From Kryptolebias marmoratus (Eukaryota; Chordata; Actinopteri; Cyprinodontiformes; Rivulidae), in assembly GCF_001649575.2 (NCBI RefSeq), contig NC_051441.1:15289136-15353135 (forward strand): DNA of 64,000 nucleotides. Direction: 5' to 3'. A program made the position numbers and the translations under genes. Within the stretch, counting starts at the first letter, position 1. Every line of letters begins with the position of its first letter. The notes below the pieces were generated by a model. It was not told the origin of the DNA and searched no databases. It saw only the letters and a list, made by a program, of their open reading frames with translations. Positions 38,315-49,000 of this stretch are shown here, in pieces.

Positions 38315-38575
38315 GTATCTCAGGGTTTTGTTCACGAGTGAGGGAAGAATGGAGCGTGAGATCAACAGACGAATCTCTGTACCCGTTTGTTGTGGTGAGG
38401 AGGCAGCTGAGCTGCAGGACTGCAAAACTCTCTGTTCACCAGTCGGTCTAAGTTCCTACCCTCACTGATGGTCACGCACTTTGGTTAGTGACTGAAAGAA
38501 CACGATCGCAGATACAGGCGGTCGTAGCTGGGCTCTCCCTTAGAGACAGGGTGAGGATTCCTACTGGACATCCTC
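38315..38575 (+). mobile_element. LINE reverse-transcriptase ORF fragment
   Basis: Reads YLRVLFTSEGRMEREINRR and, after frameshifts, AGLSLRDRVR. This is the block just upstream of the C-terminal segment at 1-147 in the same LINE type. It is 5'-truncated and frame-broken. Confidence 0.65.
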
Positions 38576-40400
38576 ACCTTCCCTCCCTGTTTGCCCACCG
38601 TTCAAAGGCAAAGGAGACAATTTGCAGTATAGCTTTTCTGTCTGTGTGTGCCTCTTACCAAACATTGTCATGAACGGCTAAAACTCTGTCAACATAGGAG
38701 GATTTTAGTCTAAAACCCTGGCATGAAAGGTGGCGGGTGATGTGTGTTCCTTCAAGGAATGTTGATTCCGTTTTAGTCAAACCTGAATATTTGTTTCTTC
38801 AGGTATTTATTCCTCAGGTGGTTTTATGTGTTACTGACTGGACTCTCAGCACATTTGGAGTTCAATCTGCTGTCTTTGGTCCGAACTTCCAAAATCAAAG
38901 GTTACTGTCGAAGTCTTAAACGGTTCGATCTTAAAATCTGAACATAAAATTCTCCGCTACTTATCTCACGTGGCGTTATCAGGCACGGTATCTTATTTTC
39001 GGATCTTGTGGAAGAGCTGAGCCGGTCAGGCATTCGTGTTTGATCCTCCGAGACAGATCTTTGGCGTGTTTTAGCGGCTGCTGGCATCTCTCCCTCGCCA
39101 CGTCACAGGATAAGCTGACAGCGAAGGTTAAGGCCTGAATGGAGCTTAAATGCCCGACGGAAACCCGAGCGAAGCCTCCTGTCTCATGTTCGGCCTTAAA
39201 GATGCTCTCACTCAGCCACATCACTCTTTCTTTCTATGACTTTAGTCCTCTTAAGGAAATCATAATCAAAGCAATGCTCACGAGGGCTGAGTACTGTAAC
39301 CTGAGCAGGAGCATCAGCACCATCTACAAACCGTATGCATGTGGGCGGTGCTGAGGCTTCGAACATATCCATACGCCTGATCAGCTAGTCCACCAAAGGT
39401 TTACCTAACTCTCTGTGGGCTGATACGTTTGCTGCCTCGACACCATCGGCTTATAATGATCTACGATCTGCGAATAAACAGCGACATTCCTGTGAACGAC
39501 GCGCAAATGATTTTTTTTTTTTGCAATGTAGTCGATTTGATCAGTTTATTCTTTTTTTTGTCTCCAATCAGTCACACGTTGGTTTCATAGGGTGCCAAAC
39601 CTATGAATCAACGGGTGATTAACCACCGGGAGCACTCGAGGCTGGACTCAGCGGCGTCTTCCTACCGTTTGACCCTGTGCAGGCAGTGAGGTTTGGGTCA
39701 GCTCACCTCTGTGGCTCCCTCCTCCTAAACACAATGGTTTGTTTAGGGACCGTCATCAAATTACTGAACCAATGACGCCTGAAAACCAAAAATGAAATAA
39801 CCTCCATGTCATGTGAACTTCTGACCAAGAGAAGTTTCACTAAACTGGACAAATGAGTCTGATTTTAAAGCATTTTATATTTTTTCTTCATATTTTCCTG
39901 AAGAATTAATACTTTTTGCTCAATAGCTTCTATGTCTTGAGACCAGGTGATGAAAAATGAATGTTGAGCTGTTTCATTAGGTGGGTGTGTCGTATTTGTG
40001 CAGTCTAATGAAACAATTCGTTTTAGCTGTTTGCACCTGTCAGCCACTGTAGTCAAGGCCATTATTTCTTGGACATTTTTTTTTCCTTACTGTATCAGAG
40101 GTTTTGTTTGTTTATTTCAAAAAAACACTGGAATCTTTACCTGCTTCCTTCTCTATGTTGCCTGCATTTAGGTCCTCTTTACCACTCAGTTTGTTCCTGT
40201 CAAAGGTCACTCTGCTGGCTGTCAGTCTGAATCTGTCAATGTTTCCCCTGATGATGATCTGTGTTTCCATAGCCATCCTCATCTTGCTTGTGTGTGAGTG
40301 TGTTTGCAGTCACCAAATTATGCGGTTGCCTACCTTTTACTGAGCCGGTGTCCTCTCTCAGCCGTGGCTCACTGAGTGTGACGGCGTGTTGTGAGTGATC
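38576..40400. other. Spacer without a gene
   Basis: Mixed-composition DNA. A short frame at about 39260-39350 reads TRAEYCNLSRSIS, reminiscent of a reverse-transcriptase block, but it is too short to call. Confidence 0.45.
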
Positions 40401-40985
40401 GGCGTGCGGAGAAAGAAACTCTCTCTCACTGTCCCGTTCTGTTGCTCTAATTCTTGCCATCTTCGATTTCTACATTTCACCTTGGGTTTCACTCATTTTC
40501 ATGTCTACAATATTCAGTATGGATGTGTTTTCTTCCAGTAGTGTTTCTTTTTGTGTTTAGTGTTTTGTTTATGGTTTCTTTTGGTTCTGGTTTACTGTCT
40601 TTGTTGTTTTGTTTTCCTGTTTGTTGCCCATTTGTCATCATTCTCCACTTATCCTCTGTCGGCTCTTGTTAATTGCCATGCCCATCTCCACCTGTCTGCT
40701 ATTGTAATCACTCACCTGTGCCCACTTCCCATAATCATCCTCAGCTTTGAAACCTGGTCACTTTCTCCACTTCACTGCTGGTTCATTGTCCCTGATACGT
40801 CTATTGTTTCTGATAATCTGGCTCCCTTGCCTTGCCTCGCCTTGCCTTTGTGTTTTGTTTTTGGATTTTTGGCTGCCACGTCAGTCTTTTGTTTTTGTTT
40901 ATTTATTTAAGAATACATTTTCGCTTTTTCTGTAAATGAGTCTGCACTCAGGGTTCCTCTCTCTTTCCACCGACCATGACAATAA
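40400..40985 (+). repeat. Possible retroelement tail
   Basis: T-rich sequence with many short open frames that ends in a CACCGACCATGACAATAAAA block. Fish repeats often end this way, and 24340-24400 is similar in reverse. No protein domain. Confidence 0.35.
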
Positions 40986-42700
40986 AAGCCAAATAAGGTC
41001 AGAATACAATCAATTTTTCCATCTCTGGTCTACTTTGTAGAGTCTGGTTATTGACTTTTGATGCCATCTTGTTGGTTTAACGTGGTTTGTTTCTTGGGGA
41101 GCAGGACAGGGGTGGGGCTGACTCGTTGTGTTATAGTTAGAGGAGCCCGTGATGAATGTTTCATCCGTGCTGCGTAGGAAGAACACAGGGCAGCCATTAA
41201 ACATTCATATCTGCCACTGAGATGACCTCCTGGAATATCAGCCCATCATCAATGAATTAGCATTGGCCCATCATCAATGAGTGAACGTCGTGCCGAAAAC
41301 TCAATGAAAATGCAACCACGTGTTGATTTTGAACTTCTGCGGCAAATCAGACACGTCCCAGTGTGAGGTTCTGTCATTTCTTTAAGAATCATCTTTGACA
41401 ACCAGCCAGAATGTTGAAATATAAATATTAAGAAGGGTAATTGTTTTTAGGATTTGTTTTAGGTTCATCTTGAAGATATTAAATTGCAACTAAAAACAGT
41501 ATTTAAAAGGGCTTTAATAGCCACAAGAGACCCATTAAACAAACTTAAAATGAAGAGGATTTTGGCACAATCAATGGGAGCAACTGATTGATGCTTTCTT
41601 CCAGTAGATCAGGTTCTACTATCTGCAGCTGTGGAAGAAAGTTTCAAGTTTAGGTGGTCATTAAAGTGCATACTTTCTTAACTTAAATAGAGGAAAATGA
41701 ATGAAATGTTTGCTTTTTTAATAGCTATGTACACATTTACAAAATAAGTCCTCAAGCTGTATCTTCCTGTTGAGCACCTAATATCTAGGTGTATGTTTGA
41801 AGCTTTTGATATATAATAGTGTGCATCCCTTTCAGCTGTGATCCACGCATCTTTATCTTTTGGCTCAGAGCAGTGTTGCCTCTCAGACACAGTTTAGCAA
41901 CAGCTCAGGCAGCTTGCATTATTCATACACAAGCGAACTGGTAGATAGTGTTACCCCGAGGTAGTGTAGCTGGTCTATTAAGGTCCCCCTTTGCAGCTAT
42001 AATGGGGAATACTCGCTCTGATTGCACCTTGCACACGCAGGCAACGCTTGCGCTCATTTGTGATTGCAGACGCACCGAGCACATAACCAGATGTCACACT
42101 CAAGGGAAACGGTGGGAGAGTTTCAGCTGCCAGACAGTGCTGCAGAAGGTTGCGGGAGGTCACAGGGGCGATATGACGTGGATGTGGGAGGATACAACCG
42201 CCGGTGTAACACACATGCACACTCACTCTCAGACAAAGAGAACACCGGGACTCACACCATCGTGCTCACATCGATGCTCCTTGTTGGAGGGACATGCTGC
42301 CAAAGTTGGTGCGGCCGCCAAGATGAGGACTCGCTGCCGGACTCACAGGATGAACTAACAATGGGGGACGCACAAAGGACTACACAGACTCTGTCATTGG
42401 GATATCAGGATCATTTATTCACTGAGTGACCGTGGGAAGTTATTTACACACCTTAAACAATTTCTGGAACCTACTGTGGATATTGTGTTTTTAAAGAACA
42501 TCAGGGACAAACTGCACTAGAAAGCAACAAGTGGATAAACTGTAAAGACACTAATATATATATATATATATATATATATCATTTGTACTTTTTGTTTCAG
42601 ATGCAACATTTATTATCCACTGTATGAATTTTTTTCAAACTGTTGGAAAGTTTTTTTTATTCACAAAACAAACACAGACAACAACTCTTTTTTTTTTTAG
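40986..42700. other. Upstream region of MYO15A
   Basis: No coding gene is supported. The 41990-42360 stretch is GC-richer with overlapping open frames and could hold a promoter or non-coding first exon. An (AT)n run lies at 42554-42579. Two good splice-acceptor look-alikes (TTTGTTTCAG ending 42600 and a long T tract + AG ending 42700) precede the giant exon. Confidence 0.4.
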
Positions 42701-43034
42701 GTTTGAAGGTGTTCTGTAATGTGAGCGAGCACTGATGGCTGAGATTCTGACTCCATTACTAGATCGGGTTTTGAGGGACCGTGGTTTGGGTTTGTCTCAG
42801 TGTGCATTATAAAGCAAGTGGCTTGGGACAGAGTGCACTTTAGTACGTTTTTGTGTCGTGTCAAACAGGACGGATCCAATGGAGGGAAAAGGAGAGAAGA
42901 CTTAAGTGAGAAGATGCTGCTTTTGGAATGGTTGTAGCTTAGGCTACACATGAACTCTGCCATCAATACAACCTTGCTTTACCACACTTTTGGAAAGTTC
43001 TTCTTGTTTGAAATGATTTGAATCACGATACATC

Positions 43035-46000
43035 ATGGCGCCCAAAAAAGGTGATTCAAAAGCAGCTGCCAAGAAAGGCAAAGAGGAGCCGAAGAAGGGA
43101 GGAAAAGATGACAAAAAGGGGGGTAAAAAGACAGAGGAGCCACCAGCAAAGGGTAAAGGGAAGGACGATGGGAAGAAGGGTAAAGGAAAGAAACCTGTCA
43201 GTGAGTCAGAAGAGGGATCAGAGGAAGAGGAGGTAAAGAGTGAGGAAGAGGAAAGTGGAAGCGAGGAAGAAGTAGTAACCAAAAAGACTGCAAAGCATGA
43301 CAAAGGAAAAGGGAAAACCGCTCTTAAAGGTGCATCCAAAGCTATGGCTATGAAGGCTCCTCCTAAGCGTTCAACTCGGGATGAAGAAGAGGATGATGAT
43401 GATGAAGAAGAAAAGCCACAAGTGAAAAAAGGTATGAATGCAGTCAATTTAAAAAAGATGAGCAATGTCCAAATCAAAGGAGCATCTAAGGCCATGATGG
43501 GCTTTGCTGCAGAAGCGCAGAAGAAGAATGTAGGTGGAGCAAAAGGAGAGATGAAAATAGATGCAAGATCTCACCTCAAAGGAGCCTCCAAAGCCCTCTC
43601 AGGCATCACTGGAAAGGCCTCGCCTTTCAGCTTGCCCTCTAAACAGCAGCAAGAGAAAGCGAAACCAAAGCGAAACCTTAAAAGCACCTCTCGGCTCTTC
43701 CTGCGAATTTCAAAAAAGAAGAAAGACACCACTGGTAGTAAACCCCTTCTTGGCAACAGTAAGCTCTTTGCTGGCTTTGGAAAATCGGGCACTGGTGACA
43801 AAAAACCAGGACTGTCTGGATTCAGTTTGTTTGGTAAAAAAGATGACGCTGCCAAAGAAAACAAAAAGACATTAAATCTATCCAGTTTAGGGGGTAAGGG
43901 TAAAATGGCAACAGAGGCAAAGGGATTAGGAGGAAAGTTCAAAGGAATGTTTGGAAAAAAGAAAACGGGACCTGTGTTTAAGACAAAAGGTTGGATGGCA
44001 GGAAGGATGGCTGCAGCAACCAACTGGCTGACAGGCAGATTCCTGTCTTCTAAAGGCCAAGGCCGCCTTGGGGCACGGGCAGGAAGAAGAGGAAGGAAAA
44101 GCCTACCATATGCTAACAGGGGCACTATTGGGAGACAAACACATTATTATAATGGGGCCTATGAGTATGATGACGAGTATGGATATGAAGATGACTACAA
44201 CAGGTGGGGACATAGAGGCTTTGACCCAGATGATCCTTATGGAGATCAAATGTTCTATGACGATGAAGAGTGGGAGGATGAATTTGGTTACTATGATGAT
44301 GAGGGCAACTTCTATTATGATGATGAGTTTTACTATGATGATGTAGATAACTATGGTTACCCCAATGAGTATTATGATGATGAATATGAAGATTACTACG
44401 GTCAGGAAGGGGTAGAGTATTATTATGGTGAAGATGGAATGTTGTATGCCATAGAGCCAGAGCCATATGGTTACTATGGTGATGGTATGAATGGCATGTA
44501 TGACCCATATGATCCGGATCTCTGTGATGATTATTTTGACTACAACATGGCTTCTAACTATGGTAACTCATATGGCATGATGAGCAACGGCTATAATGTT
44601 GTCCCAGGCCTGTACAGTGACCCGATGCTGGCATATCCACAGCCTGCTCCCATTTACAACCCTTATCAACAACACTCAGTCATGAATGCTAGGCTGGATC
44701 CAGCCCAGCAACATGTAATCATGAACGCAGGGCTAGATCCAGCCCAGCAACATTTAATCATGAACACAGGGCTAGATCCAGTCCAGCAACATTTAATCAT
44801 GAACACAGGGCAAGATCCAGTCCAGCAACATTTAATCGTGAACGCAGGACTAGATCCAGCCCAGCAACATGTAATCATGAATGCTGGGCTGGATCCAGCT
44901 GAAACAGGACAACTGTATGGACAGGAACAGCTGTCTTTTCCCATACCTGAGCCATTTCCACAGGAGCAATTCAGAGTCCCAAGACCCCAGGTTATGCTAT
45001 TTGGAAAAGACAGACTAGAAGTGGAAACCTTACCACCACCACCTCTTTATTCTCGTCCTTCCTCCCCAATGTTTCCTTCTTCCTCCCCAGCTTTGGCTCT
45101 CAACAATCAAGAAATTATGTCAGATGTACAATATGAGCAAGCCATCCCCACATACCTTCCTACTCAAACTCCTTACCCTGTTGACATGAACCAGCAATTT
45201 GCCTTCATTCCTCCTGGACACTCTGCACCGACAACAGCTATGAGCAATCATCAGGAGTACCTTCCTCCTCTTCAGCCAGCCAACCCTCCTCTTTCTATTC
45301 ATCCAAATCACTTATCCACATCTCCCCTACTACCCCAGTTTCCCTCCCAGGTTTATCAAGCACCCCTCCCTCTAGACCCACAGGTATTGCAGTTGGGTCA
45401 AATTTCACCAGGAGCCCCATCAGTGCAACAGCTGATGCATTCACCATTGCATTCACCAATGGTGTCACCCATGCCAGTGAGAAAAATGGGTGTGCTTCCA
45501 TCTCCACAGCTATCGCTAAGGCCAGGATCAGTTAGAGTACGGGCACCACCTTCACCCCACTTCTCACCACATTCAATGGACTTCCAACCAGGAATCCAGT
45601 CAGACCCCCACTTCTCTCCTCGCTTACACAGTCGAGGGCTCAATCACCGGGCCTCAATGGTAAGTCAAAAGGCCAGATTCCCAGGCGACAGGCAGAGAAT
45701 ATCAAGCCCTCCGTCATCACCACCCCTCTATAGAAGAGGGTTGTCAGTAAGGGCTCAGCCATCTCCAGCACATGGACGGAGAGAATTTGGGTTGCGTAGA
45801 GGTCCTTCATTTGCCAGACCCCAATCCCCACTTTCTAGTCCATTAGCTTCTCCCCGGCAATCAGTAAGAAAAAGACAAAGTCCACCACCTTCTCCAAGAC
45901 TTTCTTTTAGACGACAACCACCTCCAGATGCGGTGCCTCTGCCACCTACCAGACCACATCTGTTTAAAGGGAGAAAACAGACATCTATGATGAGACGTTC

Positions 46001-49000
46001 CCCTTCTCCTCCACTGCCATCTCCACAAAGAAGAAGCCCACCTCAGCCTGAACGATCGCATTCCCCACCACAATCTTTCCGCCCTTTTTCTCCCCATCGT
46101 CCTCCCTCTCCTTCACCATCTCGTGTCTCTGCTCGACCCCTTCCCACGCGCTCCTCTACTCGCAGGCTTAGAGGTGGTTCTGGAGCAAGAAGCCCTGTGC
46201 CTATGGGAGCTGTGAAACCCTCTCCAGCTAACCCCTATTTACAAAGACGTAGTAGACATGGGCCTCGTGTCACTCAGCAAGTAGCCCCATTTAGGACCTC
46301 AATACATAGTGGCCCAGCCTCTCCTTCAGGACAAATACGGTCTGTAGCTGGAACTCCTATGTTAGCCAGAGCAGGCTCCCGGCCTACAGGGTTAAGAGAA
46401 ACCAAGCGAACTGGTACTGCCCAAGGAGGCTTTCACAGACCTGTAGGTCGGGGACAGCCGCTAGTTCGAATGCCCAGAAACCAACCCTCTCTTCAGTCAA
46501 GGCAGTCATTCAGAACTCCTGCAGCAGTATCTCCTATTCCTCCACAACAATCCCTAAAACACAGTGGCCCCCTTTCTCCCCAGCCATCAGTTCGTAGGCT
46601 CCAAAGTAGGCCTCCATCTCCACAACCTCTACATCGTGCATCACCTTTGCCTTCTCGTACTGCTTCTCCGATGTATCATCCATCTCACCCATCTTCTCCC
46701 TTGCCTCACAGATCAGTGAGTCCTCATAGTCTAGGACCAACATCTTTTCAGCCTTACTCATCACAGAGCATCAGTCAGTATGACTACACAATGATGGAGC
46801 CAGGCCCATCCCCAATGCTAACAAATGCTTTACCAAGTCCTCAGGCTTTCCCTCCTTCCATTCCTTATTCCAACAGTGCTTACACCTCTCCTTTACAAAG
46901 ACCCATATCCCTTCAAACACAGCAAGAGGTCTATCCCCAAACTCTTCCTCAACAAGTACCTTTGTCTCCTAATCTGGGGCGTAGACTCCAGAACCCTTAT
47001 CTACAAAATGCTGGCAACGCAACACCTTTACAGATAAGCCCTTCCCCTATACCTGGAGCACAAGGGGAGGAATTAGCTAATGTTCTGGAGACACAGATGG
47101 TGGACCCATATGGCACATTAGGTCTATCCAATGCTTTGATGCAAAACTCTAGACTACGCAGTGCCTCCTATTCATCTCCTCTACAACGCAATGCCAACCT
47201 TTATACAACTGTTCTGTCTCCCCCTCAAACAGCAACCCAACCAGCCCCGTCTCCTCTCTCCTCCCCACACTTGTCTTCGGCTATGCTTACCTCTCAGCTA
47301 CGGAATGCTTCCTTTGCATCGCCTTTACAGCGCCACCTCTCCCCCACATCTCCCGTGATGCCTGCTCCTCCTTCTGCTATGCCTCAACAAGGAGGTGTCA
47401 GAGGTAGCTCCCCTCTTTTCTCTGGTGGACTTCGGACTTCCCAGATTCAGGGATCAATGTTCAGGCTTCCAAGTGGCACTCTGACAATGTCCAGGGACCC
47501 TGTTGAACCTCCTGGTGCAACAAGTGGTACAGGTGATGGGAGACTGTCACCCTTTGCTCTCTCCAGTGCCCTGCAGAATCCAAGTCTACGTCAGGCCACC
47601 TATAGACTACCTAATGGCTCACTGGTGACCAGGCATGAACCTGCTGAACCCCAGTCTTCCTCTTTGCTGTCCTCTGCACTTTTGAACCCCAATGTACGCA
47701 AAGCAACATACAGGTTGCCAGATGGAACTTTGGTTACAAGAAACGAGCCAGTCCCTCAGTCTTCCTCTCCTATACTCTCATCAGCTATTCTCAATGCAAA
47801 TGTTCGAAAGGCCTCTTATCAACTACCAGGTGGTTCAATTCTAACACGTCCAGGACAGAAGACGGAGAGTGCTGAGAATGCAGGCTCATCACTTGGGCTT
47901 TCTAGTGCCCTGATGAATGCAAATCTTCGCAAGGCAAAGTTTCAGCTTCCAGAAGGATCAAATTTTTTTTCACGAAATCAAACTCAAAGTCCTTCAAGTC
48001 CTCTCCTCTCTGGTGCCTTGTTAAACAGCAACATTCGTGGTGCTTCTTACAATCTCCCAAACACATCACTATTGAGGCAGCGGGGATCTGCTGACGCTTC
48101 TGAGCCACGCTCACTTGATCTTTCTAATGCTCTCCGTAACCAGAACATCAGATCTTCTACTTATCGTCTGCCAGATGGAACTCTCATGACCCGCTCTCAA
48201 ACAGCTTCTTCACCCCAATCGCTTGACCTGTCTAACGCTTTATCAAAGAACCCAAACCTCCGTGGGGCCAAATACCGCCTCCCTGACGGCAATATCATGA
48301 CAAGACTTGGTGCCCCTAGCACTCCACAACAACGCTCGCTCAACCTTTCTGGTGCTTTGCAGAGCTCTCACCTCCAGAGGGGCTCTTTCCGCCTGTCCTC
48401 ATATGCTGTGGTTTCCCCCCAAGTCCAGGGATCCGGTCCTGATGAACACTGGGCACAAGGCTCTGGAGTTGAAGGATTAGGAATCCAGCAGGACATGGAT
48501 GTGTGGGGGGCAGAGAGAGTTCTCCCTCATGGGACAGTGCAGAACCTCAATAAGTGGTCTATGTATAGAGATGGAGAGCTCCCAGACCCCCAGAGTTTAA
48601 TGAGACAGAGACACGCTGGGGAGGAACCAGGGGAGTGGAATCTCAACAGAGAGGGGGAACCAAAGGGGGACTGGTTTGACAAGGTAAACATCCACAGCAG
48701 TTGAAGTGTATATAAGTGGAAAAATTAGCCCATGTTATTGGTAACAAATTGATGATGTTTGGAAAGTGAAGAAGTCTTTAGCCACAAGGCAAGATGAGTA
48801 AGTGAAACAGTATTTTTAAAACATTGCTGATGACAAGTAAAAAGGTCCTGGTAATAAAAAAAAATGTCCTAGAACTAAAAGAAGAGTACAACATTGTTCT
48901 TAATTCTGTAGTGAGGGCGTACATGAAAGTATTGGGCAATTGCGCCATTCCCTCATTTCTGTGTGCGCATGTTTTTTTTTTTTAGATGTACGCAATCAGA

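Larger units (their letters stand above)
43035..48683 (+). other. myo15a: MYO15A giant exon, 1883-residue N-terminal extension
   Basis: One uninterrupted frame ends WFDK|GTAAAC in phase 0. Order of segments: Lys/Glu-rich (1-135) with KGASKA motifs; a basic Ser/Lys block ending NWLTGRF (about 330); a Tyr/Asp/Gly-rich acidic block (about 365-525); five tandem 13-residue repeats (551-615); Pro/Ser/Arg-rich segments with SPxxP motifs (about 680-1350); an array of about eleven repeats of about 35 residues (about 1361-1792); and an acidic/Trp-containing end. In mammals the corresponding exon 2 codes about 1200 residues and defines the long isoform. This one is roughly 50% longer. The start is the first ATG after stops in frame (a TAA at 42717-42719). 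Confidence 0.92.

Noticed and set aside
41948..42429. Two overlapping open frames of 121-136 residues upstream of MYO15A
   Set aside because: They overlap in different frames with no family similarity. More likely promoter or non-coding exon sequence.
43571..44125. A 184-residue minus-strand frame opposite the MYO15A giant exon (also 42944-43495, 44125-44508, 45640-46097)
   Set aside because: These are antisense shadows of a low-complexity coding exon (Lys codons read as Phe/Leu/Ser). They show no family resemblance.
45841..46260. SR-protein-like splicing domain inside MYO15A
   Set aside because: The Ser/Pro/Arg richness ([12 protein letters not shown]) is low-complexity and lacks true RS dipeptide runs.
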